Positions 43,095 through 52,011 of a stretch of DNA of 64,000 nt are shown in pieces; the first letter of the stretch is position 1, and each line of letters begins with the position of its first letter. Both the position numbers and the translations under genes were made by a program. The DNA is from Sphingomonas soli NBRC 100801. Lineage in GTDB: Bacteria; Pseudomonadota; Alphaproteobacteria; Sphingomonadales; Sphingomonadaceae. Where the stretch lies: assembly GCF_001591025.1 (NCBI RefSeq), contig NZ_BCTZ01000004.1:62001-126000 (forward strand), in the 5' to 3' direction. The notes below the pieces were generated by a model. That model was not told the DNA's origin. It searched no databases and saw nothing but the letters and a program-made list of their open reading frames with translations.

Positions 43095-44546
43095 CTAATC
43101 GGCACCATCAGGACGATTTCCGCTCGCATCGATGCCCAAGGTATCGAGCCGCTTGCGCAAAGTGTTGCGATTTATCCCCAGTGCGCGCGCGGCGCGGAGC
43201 TGGTTGTGATGATGCCGCGCAAGCATCGCTTCGATCAGCGGACGTTCGACCTCGCCGATGATCCGGTCATAGAGACTGCCATCGTCCAGCGAACGGGGCT
43301 CTTCGATCGCGATTCGCTCAAGCCGCGCGCGCACCGCTGCTTCGATGCCTGCATCGCCGGGTGCGACGCTGCCCTGGCTGGCCTCGCCCAGCGCCCGCCG
43401 AATCCCGTCTGCATCGATCCATTCGTCGCGGCTGAGGACGGCGATGCGGCGCATCAGGTTTTCAAGCTCGCGAACATTGCCCGGCCAGTCATAGGTTTCG
43501 AGCACGGCGACCGCCGATGCATCGAGCTGCTTGCGCGGCAACCCATCCTCGGCGGCGCGATCGAGGAAATGCCGGGCAAGGAGCGGCACGTCCTGACGCC
43601 GCTCGCGCAAGGACGGCAGCGACACGGGAACGACGTTCAACCGATAGAACAGATCCTCGCGGAACTGGCCCGACTGCACGAGCGCAGCCAGATCCTTGTT
43701 GGTCGCTGCGACGATACGGACGTCGGCGCGGATTGTGCGCGCACCGCCCACCGTTGTGAATTCCCCCGATTGAAGCACGCGCAGCAGCCGCGTCTGCGCA
43801 TCCATCGGCATGTCGCCGATTTCGTCGAGGAAGAGCGTTCCGCCCGCCGCCTGCTCGAACCGGCCGGCAACGCGCGCCGCCGCTCCGGTGAACGCGCCCC
43901 GCTCATGGCCGAACAATTCGGCCTCGATCAGTTCGCGCGGGATGGCGGCCATATTGAGCGCGACGAAAGGCGCGCGTCGGCGCGGCCCGAGATCGTGGAT
44001 AGCCTTGGCGACCAGTTCCTTGCCCGTCCCGCTTTCGCCCATGATCAGCACGGTCAGGTCGTTCGAAACCACGCGCGCGATCACGCGATAGACTTCCTGC
44101 ATCGCCGGTGACCGCCCGATCAGGGTCGTCGTCCCCGCCCCCACCTCCACATCCGGAGCATCAAGCGGCCCGCGCCGCCCCTTTGCGATCGCCCCGCAGA
44201 CCGCCTGGCTTAGCACGTCCAGATCGAAGGGCTTGGGAAGATAGTCGAACGCACCAACTTCGGTCGCGCGGACCGCCGTCGCCAGCGTGTTCTGCGCCGA
44301 GAAGACGATCACGGGCAGCGAAGGATGCTCCGCCGTCAGCGACGCTACCAAATCCAACCCGTTACCATCGGGAAGCACGACATCGGTCACCAGCACATCG
44401 GGGCGGCCGTTCGCCAGCAGGCGCCTCAGATCGCCGATGCTCGCCGCAGTCGTAACCGTGTGGCCTTCGCGCTTCAGCGCGGCGGCCACCACGGTGCGGA
44501 TCGCCGCATCGTCATCGACCACGAGGACATTTCCGGGCGCGCTCAT
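43095..44546 (-). CDS. ntrC: NtrC nitrogen regulation response regulator
   Basis: A 483-residue sigma-54-dependent activator. The receiver domain (about 1-120) has VLVVDDDAAIRTV and DVLVTDVVLPDGNG (phospho-Asp). The AAA+ domain (about 145-375) carries MGESGTGKELVAKAI, the intact LFGHERGAFTGAAARVAG, and GGTLFLDEIGDMPM. The Fis-like DNA-binding domain is at the C-terminus (ARALGINRNTLRKRLDTLGI). It should activate nitrogen-assimilation genes at low nitrogen. The start overlaps the ntrB stop (ATGA). Confidence 0.96.
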   Translation of the reverse strand: MSAPGNVLVVDDDAAIRTVVAAALKREGHTVTTAASIGDLRRLLANGRPDVLVTDVVLPDGNGLDLVASLTAEHPSLPVIVFSAQNTLATAVRATEVGAFDYLPKPFDLDVLSQAVCGAIAKGRRGPLDAPDVEVGAGTTTLIGRSPAMQEVYRVIARVVSNDLTVLIMGESGTGKELVAKAIHDLGPRRRAPFVALNMAAIPRELIEAELFGHERGAFTGAAARVAGRFEQAAGGTLFLDEIGDMPMDAQTRLLRVLQSGEFTTVGGARTIRADVRIVAATNKDLAALVQSGQFREDLFYRLNVVPVSLPSLRERRQDVPLLARHFLDRAAEDGLPRKQLDASAVAVLETYDWPGNVRELENLMRRIAVLSRDEWIDADGIRRALGEASQGSVAPGDAGIEAAVRARLERIAIEEPRSLDDGSLYDRIIGEVERPLIEAMLARHHHNQLRAARALGINRNTLRKRLDTLGIDASGNRPDGAD

Positions 44547-45628
44547 ACTGCCCTCGGCATCAGGATACGGAACACAGTCACTTCAGGATCACGTTCGCGC
44601 GCATATTGGATAATCCCCCCTTGATCCCGCACAAGCTTATCAACCAGCGGCAGGCCCAGCCCCTTCCCCTCCGGCTTGCCGGAGACGAAGGGCTCGAACA
44701 GATGCTCGGCAATGTCCGCCGGCGCACCGGGGCCATTGTCGATCACAAGGATCTCGATCGGCAGCGGCTGGCGCGGGCGACCGGGGGCCGTGCTGATCGA
44801 CATGCCGTGGCGATAGGCGGTGGACAGCGTAATTCGAGGCTGGGCAAGCCCGGCAAGCGCCTCGGCGGCGTTCTTGAGCAAATTGAGCAGCACCTGCTGA
44901 AACGCGTCGGGATCGATCATCACCGGGGGCAAGGAGGGATCGAAGCGCTCCTCGATCACCATGCCACGCGCAAAGCCCGCAAGCGCAACCTTTCGCGCGT
45001 GATCGAGCAGCGGATAGACGTTGGTTGCCTGGAGCTTGAGCGGGCGCGTGTCGGTGAAATCTTCCATCCGGTCGATCAGCGAGACGATGCGATCAACTTC
45101 GGTGGTGATGAGTCCGGTGAGTTCGCGATCCTCTCCGGCGCTGGCGAGCAGTTGCGCGGCACCGCGGATGCCGGAAAGCGGATTCTTGATCTCGTGCGCG
45201 AGCATGGCCGCAGCGCCAACGGCAGCGCGTGCTCCGGCGCTGCGATCGGTCACGCGGCGCGCTTGCGGCGCGTGGTGCAGGGTCAGAATACGCCAGCCCG
45301 GACGATCCGCGATCATACTCTCGACGAAATCGACGCGGATACGCGGCCCGCGCACCGCCTCTATCTCGATATCGAAGGCGGCGAAGCCATGACCATCACG
45401 GCGATCGGCATAATCCTCCGGCGGCAGCAGCACCGCGTCATAAGGCTGGCCGATCATCGCGCTTTCGCTGTGGTTCAGCATGGATTCGCAGGCCGGATTG
45501 GCATGCGCGATGCGCCCGTCCGGATCGATCACCAATACTCCGACAGGCAAGGCCCCGAACAATTCGGCGAAGCCCGGCCCTTCCTTAGCCTGCGGACCGG
45601 CCCTCAGGCCGCTTCGCGGGAGCGCCAT
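44543..45628 (-). CDS. ntrB: NtrB (GlnL) nitrogen sensor histidine kinase
   Basis: A 361-residue soluble histidine kinase without membrane helices, as usual for NtrB. A PAS domain (about 20-120, [20 protein letters not shown]) precedes the phosphorylation site [20 protein letters not shown] (His at about 145) and the ATPase domain ([46 protein letters not shown]). It phosphorylates NtrC under control of PII. The 5' end overlaps the end of dusB by 25 bases. Confidence 0.95.
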   Translation of the reverse strand: MALPRSGLRAGPQAKEGPGFAELFGALPVGVLVIDPDGRIAHANPACESMLNHSESAMIGQPYDAVLLPPEDYADRRDGHGFAAFDIEIEAVRGPRIRVDFVESMIADRPGWRILTLHHAPQARRVTDRSAGARAAVGAAAMLAHEIKNPLSGIRGAAQLLASAGEDRELTGLITTEVDRIVSLIDRMEDFTDTRPLKLQATNVYPLLDHARKVALAGFARGMVIEERFDPSLPPVMIDPDAFQQVLLNLLKNAAEALAGLAQPRITLSTAYRHGMSISTAPGRPRQPLPIEILVIDNGPGAPADIAEHLFEPFVSGKPEGKGLGLPLVDKLVRDQGGIIQYARERDPEVTVFRILMPRAV

Positions 45629-46602
45629 GGTGCGTAGAATTCGTCGAGCATCTCCAGCACCCTTTTCGGATCGGAGATCTTGTTGACGTTGTTGCGGAAC
45701 TCGGCCGAGCCATGGATGCCCTTGGTGTACCAGCCGATATGCTTGCGCATCATGTTGACGCCGACTTCGTCGCCATAATGATTCAAGGTGTCGAGGTAAT
45801 GCTCCAGGATCACGCGATATTGCTCTTCGAGTGAAGGATCCGGGCGCTCTTCCTTGCCGGCCAGCGCGTCCATCACCTGGCGCAGCACCCAGGGCTTTCC
45901 ATAGGCGCCACGTCCGATCATGACGCCATCGGCACCGGATTGCTCCAGCGCGTTGCGCGCGTCTTCGACGGTACAGATGTCGCCATTTGCGATGACGGGC
46001 AGCGAGACCGCCTCTTTGACCTTGCGGATGAAGCGCCAGTCCGCCGTGCCCTTATACATCTGATTGCGCGTGCGGCCGTGCACTGTGATCATCTTGGCAC
46101 CGAGATCCTCGGCGATGCGAGCAAGCTCGGGCGCGTTGAGACTGTCATGGCACCAGCCCATCCGCATCTTTACCGTGACCGGCACACTAACCGCCTTCAC
46201 GCAAGCTTCGATGAGCGCGGCGGCGAGCTTGAGATCGCGCATCAGCGCCGAGCCGGCATCGCCGCTCGTCACCTTGCGGACCGGGCATCCCATGTTGATG
46301 TCGACGATCGCCGCGCCGCGCTCTTCGCTCAGCTTTGCGGCCTCGGCCATCTCATGCGGGGTGCAGCCGACAAGCTGCATCGACACCGGATCCTCGATCG
46401 GATCCCATGCGAATTTCTGGATCGATTGACGCGTCTCGCGGATCGCCGCCTGGCTGGCGACCATCTCGGTAACATTCAAGCCGGAGCCGAATTTCCGCAC
46501 GACCCGGCGAAAGGGCAGATCGGTAACCCCGGTCATCGGCGCGAGCAGCACCGGCTGGTCGATCCGCACAGGACCGATCTGGATAGGGGCAAGTTCCGTC
46601 AT
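45604..46602 (-). CDS. dusB: tRNA-dihydrouridine synthase DusB
   Basis: A 332-residue FMN enzyme that reduces uridines in the tRNA D-loop. N-terminal [20 protein letters not shown] is typical, followed by the FMN-binding [20 protein letters not shown] with the catalytic Cys, [23 protein letters not shown] and [13 protein letters not shown]. In many proteobacteria a dus gene directly precedes ntrB or fis; here it heads the Ntr block. A dyad (GTTGCGCAAC within CCGG arms, 46628-46648) lies 26 bases upstream. Confidence 0.95.
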   Translation of the reverse strand: MTELAPIQIGPVRIDQPVLLAPMTGVTDLPFRRVVRKFGSGLNVTEMVASQAAIRETRQSIQKFAWDPIEDPVSMQLVGCTPHEMAEAAKLSEERGAAIVDINMGCPVRKVTSGDAGSALMRDLKLAAALIEACVKAVSVPVTVKMRMGWCHDSLNAPELARIAEDLGAKMITVHGRTRNQMYKGTADWRFIRKVKEAVSLPVIANGDICTVEDARNALEQSGADGVMIGRGAYGKPWVLRQVMDALAGKEERPDPSLEEQYRVILEHYLDTLNHYGDEVGVNMMRKHIGWYTKGIHGSAEFRNNVNKISDPKRVLEMLDEFYAPWRSREAA

Positions 46603-46668
46603 GATCTGCCTGAAAAATAGGCACTAGCGCCGGGTTGCGCAACCGGCGATCGGCAAGCGGCAGCGAAA

Positions 46669-46731
46669 GCGGGGATTCCGAAGATCCCCGCCCCGCAGCG
46701 GCACATGCGCCGGGGGCGTTGTCCCCCGGCG
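46669..46731 (-). terminator. tandem hairpins after tsf, probable terminator
   Basis: Two strong hairpins follow the tsf stop on the minus strand. One (46708-46731) has a 9 bp perfect stem CGCCGGGGG/CCCCCGGCG with a 6-base loop, and the next (46669-46691) has an 8 bp stem GCGGGGAT/ATCCCCGC. Read on the minus strand the second is followed by CTTTCG. No long T-run is present, so termination efficiency is uncertain. Confidence 0.6.
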
Positions 46732-46738
46732 ATGCGCT

Positions 46739-47671
46739 TTACTTGGTCAGACCGGCAGTCGCGGCCACTTCGGCTGCGAAGTCGCTCTCTTCCTTCTCGA
46801 TGCCTTCGCCGAGCTGGAAGCGGACATAGTCCTTGAGCACGATCGTCGAGCCGGCATCCTTGCCAGCCTTGGCGATCACGTCACCCACCGGGGTCTTGCC
46901 GTCCATGACGAACGCCTGGGTGAGGAGCGCGTTCTCCTTCTTGAACTTCTCGATCGGGCCGTTGAGGATCTTCTCAGCGACTTCGGCCGACTTGCCGACG
47001 ATCTTCTCCGCATTCTTCTCGCGCAGGATCGCAGCTTCGCGCTCGACGACTTCGGGGTCGAGATCGTCGACGGTCAGCGCCAGCGGGAAGGCGGCGGCGA
47101 TGTGCATCGCAAGCTGCTTGCCGAGCGGCTCGAGAACATCGACGCCGGCATCCGATTCGAGCGCGACGAGCACGCCGATCTTGCCGAGGCCGGGAGCCGC
47201 AGCGTTATGGACATACGGGATCACCGCGCCGTTCGCGACAGAGACGGCCTTGGCACGACGGAGAACCTGGTTCTCGCCGATCGTGGCGATATTGGCGACG
47301 AGGACTTCCTCGATCGTGCCGCCGGTGATCGAAGCAGCCTTCAGCGCCTCGACATCATCACCCTTTTCGAGCGCGACGGCGGTGACTTCGCGAACGAAGT
47401 TCTGGAAGATCTCGTTCTTCGCGACGAAATCGGTCTGGGAGTTGACTTCAACGGCGACGCCCTTCGTGCCTGCGACGGCAACGCCGACCAGGCCTTCAGC
47501 GGCGGTGCGGCTCGACTTCTTCGCGGCCGCGGCCAGACCCTTCGAACGCAGCCAATCGCTGGCCGCTTCGATGTCGCCATTGGTTTCGCTCAGCGCCTTC
47601 TTGCAATCCATCATGCCGGCGCCCGAACGCTCGCGCAGTTCCTTGACGGCGGCTGCAGTGATCTCTGCCAT
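46739..47671 (-). CDS. tsf: translation elongation factor Ts
   Basis: A 310-residue nucleotide-exchange factor for EF-Tu. The N-terminal UBA-like domain [20 protein letters not shown] with [13 protein letters not shown] is complete, then [20 protein letters not shown] and the dimerisation domain with [17 protein letters not shown] and [15 protein letters not shown]. The ATG at 47671 gives the standard N-terminus; an upstream start would add eight residues. It follows rpsB by 87 bases in the usual rpsB-tsf operon. Confidence 0.97.
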   Translation of the reverse strand: MAEITAAAVKELRERSGAGMMDCKKALSETNGDIEAASDWLRSKGLAAAAKKSSRTAAEGLVGVAVAGTKGVAVEVNSQTDFVAKNEIFQNFVREVTAVALEKGDDVEALKAASITGGTIEEVLVANIATIGENQVLRRAKAVSVANGAVIPYVHNAAAPGLGKIGVLVALESDAGVDVLEPLGKQLAMHIAAAFPLALTVDDLDPEVVEREAAILREKNAEKIVGKSAEVAEKILNGPIEKFKKENALLTQAFVMDGKTPVGDVIAKAGKDAGSTIVLKDYVRFQLGEGIEKEESDFAAEVAATAGLTK

Positions 47672-47758
47672 GTCTAATTCCTCAGGTTTCTTCAAACTGG
47701 TCGGGCGGAGCAGCGCATATTGCCCTGCCCCGCCCCGATTACAGGTGCGTGACGACGC

Positions 47759-48586
47759 TTATGCGTCGAGCTGACGCTCGCCCTCGACAGCCGTTTCCGG
47801 CTCGGTCGACGCCGCGGGAGCTTCGGGCTCCACAACGGTCAACGTCTCTTCGACGGGCGCAACTTCCTGCGCGCCGAGATCGACGCCGTAGCTGGCCTGA
47901 CGATCCTGGCCGCCGCGGGTCGCTGCGATCGCAACGGCTTCGCAGTACAGGCGGATCGCGCGGCTGGCGTCGTCATTCGCCGGAACCGGGAATGCGATGC
48001 CATCGGGTGAGACGTTCGAATCGAGGATCGCGACGACGGGGATGCCGAGCGTGTTGGCTTCCTTGATCGCCAGCTCTTCCTTGTTCGCGTCGATCACGAA
48101 CATGATGTCCGGAACGCCGCCCATGTCGCGGATACCGCCGAGCGAGAGCTCGAGCTTGTCGCGCTCACGGGTGAGCTGGAGCACTTCCTTCTTGGTCAGG
48201 CCATGCGTGTCGCCCGAAAGCTGTTCTTCGAGCGTCTTGAGGCGCTTGATCGAGCCCGAGATGGTCTTCCAGTTGGTGAGCATGCCGCCCAGCCAGCGAT
48301 GGTTGACGAAGTGCTGGCCCGAACGGCGCGCCGCTTCCGCGATCGGCTCCTGCGCCTGGCGCTTGGTGCCGACGAACAGGACCTTGCCGCCCGAAGCGAC
48401 GGTCGAGCTGACGAATTCCAGGGCACGCGCGAAGAGCGGCACGGTCTGCGAAAGATCGATGATGTGGACGCCGTTACGGTCGCCAAAGATGTACGGCTTC
48501 ATCTTCGGGTTCCAGCGATGCGTCTGGTGGCCGAAGTGCGCGCCCGATTCGAGCAATGCCTGCATGGAGACGACAGGTGCCGCCAT
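47759..48586 (-). CDS. rpsB: 30S ribosomal protein S2
   Basis: A 275-residue S2 protein: [20 protein letters not shown] with [36 protein letters not shown], and [20 protein letters not shown]. It is longer than E. coli S2 (241) because of an acidic Ala/Glu/Val-rich C-terminal tail. It is expected to be autoregulated through its 5' leader (48587-48740), where I see GC-rich pairing but no clear consensus. Confidence 0.97.
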   Translation of the reverse strand: MAAPVVSMQALLESGAHFGHQTHRWNPKMKPYIFGDRNGVHIIDLSQTVPLFARALEFVSSTVASGGKVLFVGTKRQAQEPIAEAARRSGQHFVNHRWLGGMLTNWKTISGSIKRLKTLEEQLSGDTHGLTKKEVLQLTRERDKLELSLGGIRDMGGVPDIMFVIDANKEELAIKEANTLGIPVVAILDSNVSPDGIAFPVPANDDASRAIRLYCEAVAIAATRGGQDRQASYGVDLGAQEVAPVEETLTVVEPEAPAASTEPETAVEGERQLDA

Positions 48587-48740
48587 AGGGATAATTCCTT
48601 CCGGTTGATCCTCTGGGAAGCGAGTGATCCGGCAAGGCCGGACACCGGGTTATGATGCTTCCCATGTGGGGTTGAGCGCGCGCCTTTAGTCGAAGGTGCG
48701 GCCCGGCGCAAGCGTCGCCGCGCGCTTGCGGCTGCTTCGC

Positions 48741-49211
48741 TCAGTAGAAGCAGATCAGATAATATCCGTCCGGCTCGCCTTCCTTCTCGAAGCGCCCGGT
48801 GAACTTGGTGATGTCGACGCTGTGAAGCCCGTTATAGCGCCCGTCCTTCATCCGGATGTAGCATCCGTCCGGCTGATCGCAGTTCATGCGCTCGGCGTCG
48901 TTGGCGTAACGCGCCTTGAACGCAGGCACATAGGTCGCGGGCGGACGCGACAGCTGAATATGGAGCCAGGAGGCGTTATAGTCCTCGGCGAAGATGCCCG
49001 CGACCTTATCGCCGCGCAGGCGGATAGTGTCGGTCGCGTAGGATTTGGTGCCGCCGGGCCGGGCACCGACCACCTTGAGCGACGACAGCAAGGTCCTCGC
49101 CTCGCCCTTGCTGGCCGGGCAGCCCTCGAGATTGACGGTTTGTGCGACGGCGACATCACTCCACAGCAACGCGGCGCATGCTGCCAAGCCAGCCAGTTTG
49201 AAGCCTTGCAT
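48741..49211 (-). CDS. secreted hypothetical protein
   Basis: A 156-residue protein with a signal peptide (MQGFKLAGLAACAALLWSDV, cleavage near VAVAQT). The mature part has five or six Cys (for example LEGCPASKGEA, MNCDQPDGCYIRM, YYLICFY), so it may be disulphide-bonded in the periplasm. No family recognised. The ATG at 49211 is chosen because it begins the signal peptide and has GGGAGG upstream; the open frame runs on to 49316. It is divergent from the LexA-type promoter at 49.3 kb and might be affected by it. Confidence 0.7.
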   Translation of the reverse strand: MQGFKLAGLAACAALLWSDVAVAQTVNLEGCPASKGEARTLLSSLKVVGARPGGTKSYATDTIRLRGDKVAGIFAEDYNASWLHIQLSRPPATYVPAFKARYANDAERMNCDQPDGCYIRMKDGRYNGLHSVDITKFTGRFEKEGEPDGYYLICFY

Positions 49212-49278
49212 TTCCGCCTCCCTCAAATCCTTTTGCCTGCGCAACTTATGAGGCGCTTTGCCCGGTTCGCAAGTTTTA

Positions 49279-49293
49279 GAACACAAACGGAAC
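49279..49293 (+). promoter_or_regulatory. LexA-type box 1 (GAAC-N7-GAAC)
   Basis: GAACACAAACGGAAC matches the alphaproteobacterial LexA (SOS) operator GTTC-N7-GTTC read on the opposite strand, with exact seven-base spacing. It ends 8 bases before the -35 element of the promoter at 49302. Confidence 0.75.
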
Positions 49294-49301
49294 AAGAGCG
49301 C

Positions 49302-49330
49302 TTGACACTGGAACATCAGCGGAACATAAC
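49302..49330 (+). promoter_or_regulatory. promoter with embedded LexA-type box 2, upstream of the 71-codon gene
   Basis: TTGACA (49302-49307) and CATAAC (49325-49330) are separated by 17 bases, a good sigma-70-type promoter. Between them, at 49311-49325, lies GAACATCAGCGGAAC, a second perfect GAAC-N7-GAAC LexA-type box overlapping the -10. The two boxes are 32 bases apart centre to centre, about three helical turns. LexA bound here would block transcription until DNA damage triggers its self-cleavage. Confidence 0.75.
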
Positions 49331-49340
49331 CGGTTCATAG

Positions 49341-49361
49341 GGCGGACGGGGAACGTCCGCC
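49341..49361 (+). other. strong hairpin in the leader of the 71-codon gene
   Basis: A perfect 8 bp stem GGCGGACG/CGTCCGCC with a GGGAA loop, starting about 10 bases after the -10 element and ending 60 bases before the start codon. In the predicted transcript it would cap the 5' end and could protect the RNA or affect translation. Confidence 0.6.
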
Positions 49362-49420
49362 GGGGTACAGCGGTTTGGAAAACCCGCAGGATTCCAGCCA
49401 CCTGGGCGAAGAAGGACCGG

Positions 49421-49636
49421 ATGATGACTGCTCTGTTTGCTACGCTGCTGTTCGCAACCGCATTCGCCGCATCGGCATGGACGCTGTACAGCAGCATTCG
49501 GCCGCAGCTTCATCGCTACCGCGCGCTGTTCGTGCCCGCAATTCCGGCCCTGCCGATGTCCGCGCCGCGCGTTACGGTGCGCCGGGCACCGCCGGTTCGT
49601 CCGGTCGCACGCTCGCCGCTGCGCGCTGCAGCCTGA
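49421..49636 (+). CDS. small predicted membrane protein under SOS-type control (candidate division or damage-response peptide)
   Basis: A 71-codon frame with a well-placed ribosome site (GAAGGACC, 5 to 6 bases before ATG). One hydrophobic helix (about residues 3-25, TALFATLLFATAFAASAWTL) is followed by a basic stretch and a Pro/Arg-rich tail with repeated RxP/PxR ([14 protein letters not shown]). No known family. The promoter carries two LexA-type boxes. In Caulobacter a LexA-controlled small inner-membrane protein, SidA, blocks cell division, which makes a similar role possible; there is no visible sequence likeness. The last 65 bases overlap the end of convergent pssA. Confidence 0.65.
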   Translation: MMTALFATLLFATAFAASAWTLYSSIRPQLHRYRALFVPAIPALPMSAPRVTVRRAPPVRPVARSPLRAAA

Positions 49637-50399
49637 CCCGCCGGTAGCTGCGGATGCTGAAGGGGATCGTCGCCAGATAGGCGACCGCTATCGCAGTGAG
49701 GGTTGGCCAGGGCGCCGAGATCAATGCGGCGATCAGTGCGGCAAGGATCACCAGCACTTCGAAGCGAATACGCTGTTTCAGGCGAACCGCCGGGGTGAAG
49801 GTGGCGATGCTCGATATCATCAGCAGCGCGACCAGAACGGTCCAGGGCGCCACGATATAGGGCATGGGCAGATGTGGCTCCTGCGTGGACAGCCACAGAT
49901 ATAGAGGCGCCATCGCAAGCAAGGCACCGGCGGGAGCCGGAACGCCCGTCAGGAACCCCGCCGATTTGTGGGGCTGATCCTCATTGTCGATCCCTGCGTT
50001 GAAGCGCGCGAGGCGCAGCACGCAGAAAAGCGCATAGACCAGCGCCACCATCCAGCCGAAATTGCCGAGATTCTGAAGCGACCAGAGATAAAGGATCAGC
50101 GCCGGCGCAACGCCGAACGCAATCGCGTCGGACAGGCTGTCCAGCTCGGCCCCGAAACGGCTTTCGCCCCGCATCAGGCGCGCGACCTTGCCATCGATCC
50201 CGTCGAGCACTGCAGCGATCAGCACCATCACCACGGCTTGTTCCCACTTCGCGTCCATCGCAAAGCGGATCGCGGTAAGCCCCGAACAGAGCGCAGCCGC
50301 CGTCACGGCATTGGGTGCAATGGTTCGCAACGGGATGCCGCGCGGCAGGCGCGGCGGCCGCGCCCCGCGCACCCGCCGGACGCGGGGGACCCTGCTCAC
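49572..50399 (-). CDS. pssA: CDP-diacylglycerol--serine O-phosphatidyltransferase
   Basis: A 275-residue membrane enzyme making phosphatidylserine from CDP-diacylglycerol (product of cdsA) and serine. The CDP-alcohol phosphatidyltransferase motif DG-x2-AR-x8-G-x3-D-x3-D is complete in [20 protein letters not shown] with ELDSLSD. About eight membrane helices follow. A basic, Arg-rich N-terminus precedes the first helix. GTG start overlapping the psd stop (GTGA), so psd-pssA is a translationally coupled pair. Confidence 0.95.
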   Translation of the reverse strand: MSRVPRVRRVRGARPPRLPRGIPLRTIAPNAVTAAALCSGLTAIRFAMDAKWEQAVVMVLIAAVLDGIDGKVARLMRGESRFGAELDSLSDAIAFGVAPALILYLWSLQNLGNFGWMVALVYALFCVLRLARFNAGIDNEDQPHKSAGFLTGVPAPAGALLAMAPLYLWLSTQEPHLPMPYIVAPWTVLVALLMISSIATFTPAVRLKQRIRFEVLVILAALIAALISAPWPTLTAIAVAYLATIPFSIRSYRRVRLQRAAASVRPDEPAVPGAP

Positions 50400-51124
50400 T
50401 GCGAAACGCCGGCCATGTCAGCGATGCCGCGCTTGGCGAGGATCGTCTCGCCCGCGACTGCCCGCTGGCCGAGGGCGACCGCACAACCATAACCTTCGGG
50501 AAGGAAAACATCGACGCGGCTGCCAAACCGGATCAAGCCGATGCGCTGCCCCGCGACAACCATGTCGCCCGCCTTGACGAACGCGACGATGCGTCTGGCA
50601 ACCAGCCCCGCGATCTGCGTGAAGCCAAAACGGACGCCATTCCTGTCCTCGACCACGAAATGCTGCCGCTCATTCTCTTCGCTGGCCTTGTCGAAGTCAG
50701 CGTTCATGAACTTGCCGCTGATATAGATGACGTGCTTGATCGTGCCGGTCACCGGCGTGCGGTTCACATGCACGTCGAACACGCTCATGAACACCGAGAC
50801 GCGGATCATCGGCTTGTCGCCCAGCGCCTGCGGTCCGCGCAGCTCAGGCGGAAGCTCGACACGCTCGATCATCGTGATGAGACCGTCGGCGGGCGAAACG
50901 ATCAGCCCCTCCCCCTGCGGGGTCACGCGCACCGGATCGCGGAAGAATGCCGCGACTCCAAGCGTCAGGAACACCAGCGGCCAGGTAATGAAGTCAAAAA
51001 CGAAGAGGCTGAACAAGGCGATGGCAGCAGCAATCGCCACATATTTCCGGCCCTCTGGATGAATTTCCGGAAAGCGCCATTTGACGGTGGTGGTGCCGAG
51101 GGGCGGTTTATCGAGGGATGCCAT
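50396..51124 (-). CDS. psd: phosphatidylserine decarboxylase proenzyme
   Basis: A 242-residue decarboxylase turning phosphatidylserine into phosphatidylethanolamine. It is the short type that self-cleaves at a Gly-Ser: [17 protein letters not shown] (Ser becomes the pyruvoyl group), about residues 205-207. Two N-terminal membrane helices (about 27-62) are followed by [17 protein letters not shown] and [17 protein letters not shown]. It is upstream of pssA and divergent from the PmtA-like gene, so three phospholipid genes meet here. Confidence 0.95.
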   Translation of the reverse strand: MASLDKPPLGTTTVKWRFPEIHPEGRKYVAIAAAIALFSLFVFDFITWPLVFLTLGVAAFFRDPVRVTPQGEGLIVSPADGLITMIERVELPPELRGPQALGDKPMIRVSVFMSVFDVHVNRTPVTGTIKHVIYISGKFMNADFDKASEENERQHFVVEDRNGVRFGFTQIAGLVARRIVAFVKAGDMVVAGQRIGLIRFGSRVDVFLPEGYGCAVALGQRAVAGETILAKRGIADMAGVSQ

Positions 51125-51315
51125 GATCGCCCTCTAGCCCGCCCTTACCCTCTTTCCTAGACGGATCGTCCTGCGACGACGACTTCGGCGTTCGGCGACT
51201 TCTCCACCGTTTCCGACGCGCAAACCGCACCGAATGAACCTCAACGCTTGAATGTTCGTTCGTTTTTGCGCAGGGCGCTGGATCGCCCATCACAACAATC
51301 GCGAGAATATTATCC

Positions 51316-51930
51316 ATGCCCGCATCGACCGCAGCAGAGCGCCGAAGCCGCCGCCGCGCCGCCGGCCTGCCCTCGCCAGCGATGATGTTCCTCAAGGGGT
51401 TCTTCAAACATCCGGTGATGGTTGGTGCCATTGCATCATCGTCGCAACGACTGGTGCGCCACATGCTGAGCAAGGTCGATTTCGACCAGTGCAAATTGTT
51501 CGTCGAATACGGCCCTGGCGTCGGCACCTTTACGCGCCCCATCCTTGATCGCCTCGCACCCGACGCCAAGCTCGTTGTGATCGATACCAACCCGGATTTC
51601 ATCGCTTATCTGCGCGCGACGATCATCGATTCGCGCTTTTCCGCCGTGTTGGGCTCGGCTGCCGACATCAAGCAGATCGTCAAGGATCACGGTTTCGAGC
51701 ATGCTGACTACATCGCGTCGGGCCTTCCTTTCTCCACCCTTCCCCCCGGCGTAGGCGACGCGATCGCCAAGGCGACCAGCGAGATCATTCGTCCCGGCGG
51801 TGCCTTTCTGGTCTATCAGTACAACCCCAAGGTGCGGAATTTCTTCGCGCCCTATTTCCCGCGGATCGACCATGCCATGGAATGGGTGAACATCCCGCCG
51901 GCGCAATTGTGGTGGGCCTGGAAGGACTGA
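51316..51930 (+). CDS. phospholipid N-methyltransferase (PmtA-like), SAM-dependent
   Basis: A 204-residue class I methyltransferase. Motif I is LFVEYGPGVGTFTRPILDRL (about residues 57-76) and motif II VVIDTNPDFIAYL. SGLPFSTLPPGVGDAI is the NPPY-like region of the rRNA-adenine-methylase-like Rhodobacter-type PmtA family, which methylates phosphatidylethanolamine toward phosphatidylcholine. The head-to-head position next to psd-pssA, which make its substrate, supports that. The early residues are basic and an internal start (MMFLKGFFKH) is possible. Confidence 0.8.
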   Translation: MPASTAAERRSRRRAAGLPSPAMMFLKGFFKHPVMVGAIASSSQRLVRHMLSKVDFDQCKLFVEYGPGVGTFTRPILDRLAPDAKLVVIDTNPDFIAYLRATIIDSRFSAVLGSAADIKQIVKDHGFEHADYIASGLPFSTLPPGVGDAIAKATSEIIRPGGAFLVYQYNPKVRNFFAPYFPRIDHAMEWVNIPPAQLWWAWKD

Positions 51931-52011
51931 GGAGCCATCGGGGCGCTTGATCCCCCTTCCCCATGCTCCTAGACGCTCGCCAAACCCCTTTGATGAGGAA
52001 CGAGCGAGAAT

